Source: Hordeum vulgare subsp. vulgare
Lineage: Eukaryota > Streptophyta > Magnoliopsida > Poales > Poaceae
DNA length: 64,000 bases
Direction of reading: 5' to 3'
NCBI RefSeq assembly: GCF_904849725.1
Contig: NC_058520.1
Coordinates: 399,851,993 to 399,915,992 of the forward strand
The translations under genes were made by a program, and so were the position numbers. Under the pieces are notes generated by a model, which did not search any database, had not been told where the DNA came from, and was given only the letters and a program-made list of their open reading frames with translations. This document shows positions 11,472 through 21,606 of the stretch, one piece after another; position 1 is the stretch's first letter, and each line of letters begins with the position of its first letter.

Positions 11472-11628
11472 TGAGATGGTCGGTCGAATCGCTGCAGAAC
11501 ATCATGTTGCCAACACGAAAGTTGGTAGGGGACGTAAACATTACCGCAACCATTGTCACAATTGACGTGATGATGAGCCATCGATCCTTCTGTCGGTATC
11601 ACAACAGAACTCTGAATGAAATCACCAG
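11472..11628 (-). pseudogene. Leader and start of the H0 gag-like frame
   Basis: It lies between the H0 LTR end (TGTCGG at 11629) and the solo LTR. On the minus strand an ATG near 11581 (MAHHHVN...) opens a short frame running towards 11472. The base order next to the LTR (CTGGTGATTTC on the minus strand) should hold the primer site, but I cannot match it to a tRNA with confidence. Confidence 0.4.
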
Positions 11629-11959
11629 TGTCGGTGTGAAAACCGGTAGACCTCGGGGGTAGGGGGTCTAGTGCTAGGGATCTGTATAGATGGTAAAAGG
11701 AACGGGGCAGCACGAGTGTTAGTGTGAAAACAAGCAGACCTCGGGGTAGGGTGTCCCAAGTTGGGGATCCCGGATAGATGGTAACAGGAACACGAGAGAC
11801 AATGTTTACCCAGGTTCATGCCCTCTCGATGGAGGTAAAACCATACTTCCTGCTCTTGTTTATATTGATGATGAAGTATCGAGTACAAGCTTCATCTACC
11901 TCGAGATCGCGAGTTGTGTTCTAACCCTAGGGCTAGGTGGATGATATTGTGTTGATGTC
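11629..11959 (-). mobile_element. LTR of host element H0, first part, with an internal tandem copy
   Basis: It opens TGTCGGTGTGAAAACCGG, a well-known start of a Triticeae Gypsy LTR class, and includes the CCCTCTCGATGGAGGTAAAACC block of that class. The first 88 bp (11629-11716) are repeated in degenerate form from 11717 (TGTTAGTGTGAAAAC...), each with a GATAGATGGTAA-like end. The LTR is interrupted at 11959 by B1 and continues at 35124. Because the gag-like frame lies to the left and reads leftwards, this is the 5' LTR of a minus-strand element. Confidence 0.7.
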
Positions 11960-13576
11960 TGATATGTCTCAAACGTATCTATAATTTTTGATGGTTTCAC
12001 GCTGTTATCTTGCCTTCTTTGTATGTTTTATGTACCTTTTTATATCTTTTTCGGACTAACTTATTAATCCAGTGCCAAGTGCCAGAGCCTGTTTTTCCGT
12101 GTTTTTGACTCTTTTCAGATCTGATTTTGGAACGGAGTCCAAACAGAAGAAAAACCCCGAAATGATTTTTTCTCGAACGGAAGAAGTCCACGGGGCTTTT
12201 GGGCCAAGCCATGTGGGCTCCACGGAGCCCACAAGCCCCCACTCCACCACCAGGGGGAGGCGGCGGTGGGCAGGCTTGTGGCCTCCCTAGCCGCCCCCTG
12301 ACCTAGGTCTTTGGCCTATAAATTCCCAAATATTCGGCAAAAAATCAGGGGAGCCTCGAAAATACTTTTCCGCCGCCGCAAGCTTCCTCTTCCGCGAGAT
12401 CTCATCTGGAGACCCTTCTCGGCACCCTGCCGGAGGGGACTTTGGAATTGGAGGGCTTCTTCATCATCATCATCGCCCCTCCAATGACTCGTGAGTAGTT
12501 CACTTCAGACCTACGGGTCCGTAGTTAGTAGCTAGATGGCTTCTTCTCTCTTGGATCTTCAATACAAAGTTCTCCTTGATCTTCATGGAGATCTATCCGA
12601 TGTAATCTTCTTTGGCGGTGTGTTTGTCGAGATTCGATGAATTGTGGACTTGTGATCAGATTATCTATGATATATATTTGAGTCTTTGTTGATTTCTTAT
12701 ATGCATGATTCGATATCCTTGTAAGTCTCTCCAAGTCTTGGGTTTTGTTTGGCCAACTAGATCTATGATTCCTGCAATGGGAGAAGTGCTTGGTTTTGGG
12801 TTATTCCATGTGGTGACCTTTCCCAATGACAGTAAGGGCAGCAAGGCACACATCAAGCAGTTGCCATCAAGGGTAAAAAGATGGGGTTTTTATCATTGGT
12901 TTGAGATTATCCCTCTACATCATGTCATCTTGCTTAAGGCATTACTCTGTTCTTATGGACTTAATACACTAGATGCATGCTGGATAGCGGTCGACGTGTG
13001 GAGTAATAGTAGTAGATGCAGAAAGTATCGGTCTACTTGTTTCGGACGTGATGCCTATAGAAATAATCATTGCTTAGATATCATCACGACTCTGCACAAT
13101 TCTATCAATTGCTCGACAGTAATTTGTTCACCCACCGTCTACTTGCTTTCATGAGAGAAGCCACTAGTAAACACTATGGGCCCCGGGTCTATTCACATCC
13201 ATCGTTTACATCTCCGCTTTTACTTTGCTTTGTTACTTTGTTGCTTTCAGTTCTCACTTGGCAAACAATCTATAAGGGATTGACAACCCCTTCATAGCAT
13301 TGGGTGCAAGCTTTTGTGTTTGTGCAGGATCTTGAGATACTCTTCCGCCAGATTGATACCTTGGTTCTCAAACTGAGGGAAATACTTACCGTCGCTGTGC
13401 TACATCACCCTTTCCGCTTCGAGGGAACACCAACGCAAGGCTCCAAGGCCACGGGGGAAATCCTTTGCATTACTTGCCTAGGAAGTCCCTTAAGGCGTAG
13501 ACGTAGCTGAAGGATTCCTGGTGCCGTCGACACAACTATTTTCGGCACCATTGCAAGGGATACACAACAAACATCA
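11960..13576 (+). mobile_element. 5' LTR of B1
   Basis: It opens TGATATGTCTCAAACG and ends ...CAAACATCA, 1617 bp. The end is fixed by comparison with the 3' LTR, after which unrelated H0 sequence and the duplication begin. Features shared with the other family B LTRs are a CCTATAAATTCCC TATA-like site near 12315, a run of TCATCATCATCA near 12460, and a CGACACAACTATTT...GGATACACAAC terminal block that resembles a primer site. It differs from the 3' LTR at several bases. Confidence 0.88.
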
Positions 13577-13586
13577 AAAGTATTTC

Positions 13587-13604
13587 TAGCGCTGTTGCCG
13601 GGGA
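13587..13604 (+). other. Primer binding site of B1, tRNA-Asp type
   Basis: TAGCGCTGTTGCCGGGGA lies 10 bp after the LTR and differs at two positions from TGGCGCCGTTGCCGGGGA, the complement of the 3' end of plant tRNA-Asp. Athila-lineage elements commonly use this primer. The leader from here to the ORF (13605-13831) is C/T-rich and shows no gene. Confidence 0.75.
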
Positions 13605-14136
13605 GGAGAAATCAAGATCTATCCAAGTAGGTCTCACAAACTCTTCTCTTGCATTTACTTTTGTTGCCAGTTGCCTCTCGTTTTCCTCTCCCCCACTTCA
13701 CATTTGCCGTTTTCATTTGCCTTTATCCTTTGCCTTTTTCGTTCGCCCTTTTCTCTCGCTTGCTTTCTGTTCGCTTGTGTGCCATGTGCCCTCAATATGC
13801 TTGCATCTTCGCTTGCTGAAAATCTGGTGATATGGATCCTCATCCACTTGCTAGTCTCTTTAAGAGACACACTCGTGTGGAACAAATTGCTAGTGAGTTG
13901 AGGGCAATTGACTATTCCTTTGGAGTTTTGCGTAAGTTGCATGAATCTGAAAATTGTGAGGAAGAAATTCATGAAGTGATTCACGAGGGCTCCTTGGATG
14001 AAAAGCATGATTGCAATGATTTCACTATAAATCCTATTAGTGACAATCATGCTAAAAATATGCAAAACCCTAAGCTTGGGGATGCTAGTTTTGCTATGAC
14101 TAGTTATTGCAATAATCATGATTGGGGTGATGATCT

Positions 14137-17100
14137 TGTCACACCCCTAGATTGTAGCTTGTAGTTAGTTGCATCAGTGAGCATTCATGCATGCATTCAA
14201 ATCAACTTAATACAATGGGGATGATCTACAATTGGGAAGTGATCAAAACCCCAATGATTTGAAAGATTGACAACAAGGCAATAAATATTAATACCTTAAA
14301 AGGGACTAAGAAAATGTTCCAAATACTTGGCAAAATAGTGACATCAAATAAATTTGTCAAACCAAAATTTTAAGTCACAGAAACATTTTGAAATGGATTT
14401 TTGATTTGACTAAATAGCTATTTGGAATGGAATTATTTTGATTCCTTCTATTTTAAAGTTTGAAAAATGTTGAGACTTTTATGTGGCATTGGATATTATT
14501 ATCTCTGTCACATAATAACATTTTAGGGTTTTATCTTTGGTCAACCAATTTATTTTAAAACCTAAAATCTAAATGCCAGAAAGAAATAAAAAGAGAAAAA
14601 GGAAAAGAGAGAGAGAACCTTACCTGTCGCCTGGCCCAGCCCACCAGGGGCTTAGGCGTCTTCTTCCTCCTGCCAGAAGGCAGAGGAGAAGCTCGCCATG
14701 GCGCATGGCCAGGGGCTCCATGCCACGTGCGTGCCTCGCTACCCGCCGCCCTGGTGAGTGGGATAAGGTCGGGACAGCAGTCTCCATCGAGCGTGCCTCC
14801 TTTGCCCGCCCTGCTCTCCTCCTCGCCGCTCGCATGGCCGACCGCGTCTACAACTCGCCGCGTTCATCGCACACGTGGCCACAGACCTCCCCTCGCCTCT
14901 CCGAGAAGCTCAGAAGGACCGCCTCGACGCCCTGCTCCTCCTCGACAACGGAATCAAGCCCGGAGGCCCCCTGTCATCACCTCGCCGCCATCTTCTCCAC
15001 CTCCGGCCTCCGGACCTCTTCCGTCGATTCGCTCCCTCCGGCGCACCCCCGAGCCCTCCAACAACACCATCGGAACCGCCGTGAGCTCTTCATCATTTCC
15101 CCTCTCACCCCACGCTCTCCCGTGCCCCATAGCCTCCACCCCCACCATGGCCGGGATCCCCTCGCCGCCATTACCGTCGTTGCCGTTGCTGTGGTCCGCC
15201 ACCGACGCATTTGAGCCATGGAATGAGCTCCTCGAGCTCTGTGGATGATGTTAAGCCCCTCACGTGCCCATCCCGTGCCCTGCAGCCACCACCCGCACAA
15301 GGCCGAGCTCTGGCCACCGCCTCTGCCATCGTTGTCGTCAGCTCCGGCCACCCCAGTGCCTCAAACCCGTCGGAATGGATGCGGCGCTCTGCCAGCTTCC
15401 TGTAGCACCCAACCGTGCCCCATTTGGTGCCGTGTAGCGCCGTTTAGGTCGTCTCCGGCGAGCCCTCCGCCGCGGGATTGGTCGCCGGCGACCATCCTCC
15501 GGTGAGGGCCGACGTGGCCAGTCGTTAGAAAGCTACCCCCCCTAGAGCCACTGCCAGAGGGCCCCACGCCTGGTCAAACCCCAATTAGGGCTGGTCAGCG
15601 CGGGTTAGCCCCTGGGTCACTGAACAGTGGACCCCACTAGTCAGGGTTGACCTGGCCCAGGCGCAGTTGACCTGCTGATGTCAGTAGTGATGCAATATTA
15701 GTATTTCTGTTTATAAAATAAATCGAGGAAATTGCTAAAACTTGTAAAAACCATAGAAATTAAAATATAACTCGGATGAAAATAATTTATATATGAAAAA
15801 GTATCAGAAAAATACAAGGAATCTGATTTTGGCATTTTCATGCATGTTTGAAAAAGTTAATAACACCAAATAGGCAAAATGATGAATAGGATAAATTTCA
15901 TAATTAGTTTGGAGATGGAATTTGATACTTATTTGAATTCCACTTCAATTACTATGCTCAAACATTGGTCAATGCAAATCAGTACCTCAAAATACTAACC
16001 CCCTGCATGTTCGAACAATTTGTTATGAGCATCAGGTCGAATCAATTATAAGGGTACTTGGAAAGATACCCGGCTTGAAGTGATGTTTGGATCCTAATTC
16101 AAACCAACTTCAAGTTAAGAAATGATAGCCACATTAGCCTTGCCACCTTTCATTTCATGTCTTGAGCATGCATCATAGTGTTGCATTTCCGTGAAGTAAT
16201 TGTTGTTCTTTCTTGTTTGTCGGTGTTGTTCCCTCTTGGTAAACGATGTTTCCGACGATGTGATCGTTGACATTGATGAAGACTCATTGCTATCTTCAGA
16301 CGTGTCAGGCAAGCAAACCCCCCTTGAGCATATTGAAATAAACCCACTCCCTCGCTCCTGCTCTCTTTTACTGCATTAGGACAAACATGATTCAATTGTA
16401 CATGTTATCGGTAGTTGAACCCATTCCTCTCCATGACCTGATTTTGTCACAGTAAATAGTTGAAACCACTTAGCATGAGTAGCAACTGCTTGAGCCTTGA
16501 TGTGCTTACTCATCCATGCTTGTTTACAATGCATGCTATGCTTAGAGTTGTGTCGGGCCTGATCCGTCTGGATGATGAATCGGAATGGTTGTGTTCATGT
16601 CCTACAGTGTGAGAGTAAAGGTGTGAATCTGATTTGGTAAAGGTAGCGATGAGAGGCCATGTAGGAGTACATGGTGGGTTGTCTCATTGGGACCGTCCTT
16701 AAGAACTGAGTTCTGTGTGTGTTATCCAAGACAAGATACTACCACACATTGGGATACTTAATTGACCCTCTCGTCTTATTAATCACCTAGATCTCTGTCC
16801 AGGAGTTGCAATTAGTTTCTGGTGTTTGTAGGAAAAGTGTTGGCGGCCGTGTTTAGCTCTGCCCGACGGGGTAGGCTTCACTACGGTAGATACACAGTGG
16901 CACCCGAATGGTGGGCTTGGGAACCCTGCGCGCATCGTTTGGGGCCGTAGAGGAAACCTCGGCCGGACTTCCTTGCGTGTTCAGCCTCAAATAGGCGATA
17001 AACCTGTACTAGGGTCTTGCGTGGTTAACGGTCGTGGCTGACACCCACGCTAGTGCTTTCGCTTGAAGGTTGCCGAGATGCATGACGTGCATACGGTGAT

Positions 17101-18330
17101 AAGTGGTGGGAGCGTGTGTGAAGAAGTATACCCCTGTAGGGTGTTGTAATCTGTTTGAATAGCCTCGTCCTCGGATATGGACTACTTGGAAACATTACGT
17201 GGTACATAGACAATTTAAATGGATACTCTAAAACATGCAAGATAAGTGTGAGTGCTATGGAAGGCCTTCTCGTAGGGAGACGAGAGTGGATCCATAGTGG
17301 TGTATTGAATTGGTGAATATGTGGACTCGTGTGCGCTATCCCACCTCAAAGAAAGAACTTGTAGTCGTAGTACAGGTTAGCCAAGAGTCAAAGATGGCTT
17401 GCTGCAATCAAACCCCACAATCCTTTCATTGAAACATGATGCATATGTAGATAGTTCTGATGTAAGACTTGCTGAGTACCTTTGTACTCACGGTTGCTTT
17501 ATTTATGTTTTTGCAGAGAAGACTTAGACTCATTAAAGGTTCTGCGCGATGTGTTTGATGATGACCGGAATAGCTTGGGAATCCCAGACAGAGGTCTGGC
17601 TCCTTTGGTAGGGTCGTAGTAGCTTTTCAGGCTCTTCCAGCCACTTTTAGTAGATGTATGTACCCAGACATGAATTGCTTCCGCTTGTTGTTTGTATGAC
17701 TTGAGTGTCGGGTCACGAGACCCCTGTTTGTAATATCATACTATGTTGACTCTGATGAGTCTTTAATAAATGCTTGAGTCATAGAGTTATGTTGTGATGC
17801 CATGTTGTATCTACACATATCGTGCATAATGTGTGTATGTTTGAAATGCATTATATGTGTGGGATTCGACAGCTAGTTGTTTGCCTTTAGTAGTACTCTT
17901 TACAGGGAAATGCCTCTTTGTGATTCCATCGAGCCTTGGTAGTTTGCTACTGCTCGGAACACATTGATTGACCGGCATGTATCCTTCTTTGCTGATGTGT
18001 CTGTCCCCTCGGGGAAATGTCACGCGGTGTAATGGAGTCCTTGTAGCTTGCTACGACTCGTCTACACACGCTGATGACCGACACCTGCTTTGCTGGGTTA
18101 TGTACGCATGTCCCTGTACGGTTGTACCGCTGGGGTTTATAACTAGTCATGTCGACCCGGGTTCTTTGTCGTTTGAACGCTAGCAACATATTCATATACG
18201 TGAGCCAAAAGACGCAAACGGTCCCGGCCAAGGTAAGGTGGCAGCCGTGGAGTTTACCGTGCGTGAGGCCGCAAAGTGATGTGATGTGTTACAGGCTAGG
18301 TTCTTATGACTCAGGATCGGGGTCCCGACA
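14137..18330. mobile_element. 4.2-kb LARD-like solo LTR inside the B1 ORF
   Basis: The piece begins TGTCACACCCC and ends GGGGTCCCGACA, giving short inverted ends (TGTC...CCCC). It is flanked by GATCT (14132-14136) and GATAT (18331-18335), a 5-bp duplication with one change. B3 shows the uninterrupted sequence (GATGATCTTTCTTATG). There are no direct LTRs inside it and no transposon protein, so a very long solo LTR of a LARD-type element is the best reading. A second copy in opposite orientation starts at 60908. The inside is AT-rich except for 14573-15560. Which strand is the transcribed one is not clear. Confidence 0.75.
14573..15560. other. GC-rich gene-like tract inside the LARD-like LTR
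   Basis: About 1 kb of very C/G-rich sequence in an otherwise AT-rich element. It holds overlapping open frames on both strands (14573-15214 and 14727-15248 on plus; 15351-14977 on minus), all rich in P, S, A and R. Such overlapping frames are expected in GC-rich DNA and are not evidence of a protein. The base composition resembles a grass 5' UTR or first exon. Comparable tracts lie in the Sukkula-type LTR (56085-56780) and at the end of the window (63690-64000). Confidence 0.55.
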
Positions 18331-18780
18331 GATATTTCTTATGATCTTGAAAATTTGTTCAAACCTCATGATGAATATGATATTTGCAACAATATTGAAA
18401 GTGGGTTTGGAGAAGTCATGACTTTAGTTGATGATAACCCCATTATTTTTTATCTTTGCATGCATGTGGATCATGAAAACAATATCCTATGGGATAGCTA
18501 TATTGTTGAATTTGAATATGATCCCACATGTAATTGCTATGAGAGAGCAAAATATTTTGGTAGAAACTTTCATGTTACCAAATTACCTCTCGTTATGTGG
18601 AGATTGCTATTGTCTCTTTCTTCTTCCTTGCATATGGCAACTATTGGTTGTCTTGACAATTTGTTTTCCTATAAAATGCCTATGCATAGGAAGTATGTTA
18701 GACTTAGATGTGATTCTCACATGCTTTAGGATGCTCTCGTTGTGCTTCAATTCTTGTCTTTTGTGAGAGCATCGTTCAAT

Positions 18781-18828
18781 GCCTAGCTAAGGGCGTTAAA
18801 CAAAAGCGCTTGTTGGGAGGCAACCCAA
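18781..18828 (+). promoter_or_regulatory. Conserved post-ORF hairpin block, copy in B1
   Basis: GCCTAGCTAAGGGCG... to GTTGGGAGGCAACCCAAC lies 51 bp after the ORF stop. Here the stem extends to six pairs (GTTGGG/CCCAAC, loop AGGCAA). The B3 copy differs only in GGGTG for GGGCG. Confidence 0.75.
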
Positions 18829-20897
18829 CGAATCTATCCTTTTTCTTTCTGTTTTGTGTTTTTCACACTTTCATAATTCTGTTATGATTGTGTTTTTTGT
18901 GTTTCCTTTTGCGTTTGTGCAAAGCGAAACCGTTATGATTAGTCTTGGGGATGATCGTTTGGTCATGCTGGAAAAGACAGAAACTTTCTGTTTGTTTCTG
19001 TAAGAGCTTTTGAGTTGATTCTTTTTGCTGCTAATTGCTATGCAAATTCTTCAGACTGTCGTAATTTTTCAGAAGTTTTGAAGTACCAGAGGTATATGAA
19101 ACATACAGATTGCTACAGACTGGTCTGCTGTTAACAGATTCTATTTTTGTTGTGTTGGTTGCTTATTTTGATGAAACTATGGATAGTATCGGGGGGTATT
19201 AGCCATGGAAGATTTAAAGTACAGTAACCCAACATCAGCACAAGTAGAATTTAAGTTTGCTACAGTACCTAAGGAAGTGGTGGTTTGCTTTCTTTTACTA
19301 ATGTTATCATGAGTTTCTGTTTAAGTTTCGTGTTGTGAAGTTTTCAAGTTTTGGGTGAAGTTCTTATGGACAAAAAGATAAAGAGTGGCAAGAGCTCAAG
19401 CTTGGGGATGCCCAAGGCACCCCAAGAGATTCAAGGATGCCGTAAAATCCTAAGCTTGGTGATGCCCCGGGAAGGCATCCCCTTTCTCGTCTTCAATCCA
19501 TCGGTAACGTTACTTGGGGCTATATTTTTATTCACCACATGTTATGTGTTTTTGCTTGGAGCGTCTTGTATCGTAGGAGTCATTAATTTTTTTGTTGTGT
19601 CACAATCATCCTTGATGCACACCTAGAGAGAGAGACATGCACTCACCGTGATTTTGTCGAGCTTCACTTATATCTTTTGGTAGACAATTCAGCTCACATG
19701 TGCTTCACTTATATCTTTTGAGCTAGATACTTTTGCTCTATGTGATTCACTTATATCTTTTAGAGCACAGTAGTGCATGGCTTGGTAGTGGATCTATGCT
19801 TTGAAAGTAGTCTCAAAAGGGGGTAGTTATCCAAAGGGATACGAAAACTTCCACCTTCATGTGCATTGAATAGTTAGAGAAGTTTGATTCATCTCAATTA
19901 GTTTTGAGTTGTGGTTATGGTAATATTGAAGTCATGTTAGTAAGGTGTTGTGGATCTAGAAATACTTGTGTTGAAGTTAGTGATTCCCGTAGCATGCACG
20001 TATGGTGAACTTCTATGTGATGAAATCTGAGCATGATTAGTCTATTGATTGTCATCCTTTGCGTGGCGGTCGGGATCGCGTGATGGTTTATACCTACCAA
20101 CCCTTCCCCTAGGAGTATGCGTTGAATGCTTTGTTTCGATTACAAATAAAACTTTTTCAACAAGTATATGAGTTCTTCATGACTAATGTTGAGTCCATGG
20201 TTTAGAAGCACTTTCACCTTCCACCATCACTATCTTCTTAGTGCCGCGCAACTTTCGTCGGTTCACAAAACCCACCATTAGCCTTCCTCAAAACAGCCAC
20301 CATACCTACCTACTATGGCTTTTTCAAAGTCATTCCGAGATATATTGCCATGCAACTACCACCATGATATGTGCCACCACATCTACGTTGCCTTTGCACG
20401 ATCGTAAGATAGCTAGCATGATGTTTCCATTGATGTCTATGCCATGCTAGATCATTGCCACGGTACACTACCGAAGGCATTCCATATAGAGTCATAGTTG
20501 CTCTAAGTTTTGAGTTGAAAGTGTGATGATCATCATTATTGGAGCATTGTCCCATGTGAGTAAATAAAAGAGGCCAAAGAAGCCCATAAAAAAGAGGCCA
20601 AAGAGCCCACCAAAATAAAATAAAAATATGAGAGAAAAAGAGAGAAGGGACAATGCTACCACTTTTTCCACACTTGCGCATTTTGAGCACCATGATCTTC
20701 ATGATTGAGAGTCTCTCGTTTTGTCACCACCATATAGCTAGTGGGAAATTCTCATTATATAACTTGGCTTGTATATTCCAATGATAGGCTTCCTCAAAAT
20801 TGCCTTAGGTCTTCGTGAGCAAGCAAGTTGGATGCACACCCACTAGTTTTCTTTAAGAGCTTTCACATACTTGTAGCTCTAGTGCATCATTTGTATG
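18829..20897 (+). other. Non-coding 3' region of B1, first part
   Basis: No credible gene. It contains two AAGCTTGG-GATGCC blocks (19398 and 19452) separated by CCCAAGGCACCCCAAG, the 41-bp-period repeat (19662-19761), the GGTCGGGATCGCG block near 20070 shared with Y, and a purine-rich AAAAGAGGCC repeat (20561-20650). It is collinear with B3 58367-60355, but B3 lacks about 80 bp that B1 has at roughly 20317-20398. It is cut at 20902 by the Copia element. Confidence 0.7.
19662..19761 (+). repeat. Three copies of CTTCACTTATATCTTTT at about 41-bp period
   Basis: Copies start at 19662, 19703 and 19745 (the last begins ATTCAC). The same motif occurs twice in Y (6862, 6903) and three times in B3 (59211, 59252, 59294), with spacings of 41 or 42 bp. 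The spacer is less conserved than the 17-bp core. Confidence 0.8.
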
Positions 20898-21229
20898 GCA
20901 ATTGTTTGGGCATAGTTTATGCCTAAGTAATTTTGGTGATTGATGATAGTACCGCAAAGGACTAACTGTGTGTGTTAAGATTTCAGACAACACACGTCAA
21001 CGGCACAAGACGACTCGCCCCCTCTTTTCATGGAACAGAAGCACGGTGTACTCTACGATTCTCTTTATTTGAGTCATAGTAACGCCGTACTATTAAGAGG
21101 GGACCCGTAGTGGAAAGGTTTGGGTGGAATCAATTTTGCACGCACACACTTTATCTCCTTTCCCCCTTGCCTGCAACTTTGGAGTGGCTCTCACCGTTGT
21201 GTTTATCTCTTCTTTTCAAATGGTCCCAC

Positions 21230-21553
21230 AGCGGTAGTACCGCTAGCCCTAGCGGTAGTACCGCCGGAGTGCTAGCGGTAGTACCGCTACAGCCAGCGGT
21301 AGTACCGCCCCTGGTCAGCAGTAGTACCGCTCCAGGAGCTTAGTACCACCTTCCTAGCGGTTGTACTTCGACGGACCTTTTTGCGAAGACTTTCTTGGCG
21401 GTGGTTGGCCCGGTAGTGCTTATGCACTACCATGGGCCCAGCGGTAGTACCGCTGCAGCCAGCGGTAGTACCGCCGGAGTGCCAGCGGTAGTACCGCTGG
21501 AGTGCCAGCAGTAGTACGCGGTAGTACCGCTGCATCCAGCGGTAGTACCGCTA
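21230..21553 (+). repeat. Array of the 13-bp palindrome GCGGTAGTACCGC in U3
   Basis: I count about nine exact copies of GCGGTAGTACCGC (GCGGTA and TACCGC are inverted around one G) plus several degenerate ones, usually spaced by C-A-G-C-C-like 6-10 bp linkers. In the middle (21412-21431) is a different hairpin, GGTAGTGC-TTAT-GCACTACC. The array ends 45 bp before the TATA box, the position of an enhancer or transcription-factor cluster. The 3' LTR has the matching array at 31900-32180. Confidence 0.85.
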
Positions 21554-21597
21554 GGCACGGGCTGTGAGTGGGAAAACGGTTGGATTCCCCCCCCCAC

Positions 21598-21606
21598 TAT
21601 ATAAGG
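21598..21606 (+). promoter_or_regulatory. TATA box of the Copia LTR promoter
   Basis: TATATAAGG follows the palindrome array and a C-run and precedes a typical leader (GGTTCTTCAAGC). The 3' LTR has the same element at 32230-32238. Confidence 0.75.

Larger units (their letters stand above)
13832..18729 (+). pseudogene. Family B ORF of unknown function, split by an insertion
   Basis: The frame starts at ATG 13832 (MDPHPLASLF...), runs to 14136, and resumes in phase at 18336 after the 4.2-kb insertion and its duplication, ending with TAG at 18727-18729. Together the two parts encode 232 aa. The paralogue in B3 (57557-58267) lacks this insertion and confirms the joint. The protein starts with a charged region with many E, H and D residues, has a middle block (PKLGDASFAM), and ends in a hydrophobic, leucine/serine-rich segment before a basic tail (MPMHRKYVRL). 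I see no zinc knuckle, protease or polymerase motif. Apart from the insertion the frame has no stop. It occupies the place of gag, but I cannot assign a function. Confidence 0.75.

Noticed and set aside
14573..15214. 213-aa open frame in GC-rich sequence as a real gene
   Set aside because: Frames are open on both strands at once, composition is low-complexity P/S/A/R, and it lies inside a repeated LTR-like element; high GC alone explains the missing stops.
19351..19626. 91-aa frame with hydrophobic segment (also at 58906-59175) as a small membrane protein
   Set aside because: It covers the PPT-like repeats and differs in length and end between B1 and B3; no start-site or codon support.
21230..21553. 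Palindrome array as a CRISPR-like array
   Set aside because: Repeats are 13 bp with 6-10 bp linkers, partly degenerate, in a plant LTR upstream of a TATA box; no spacers of uniform length.
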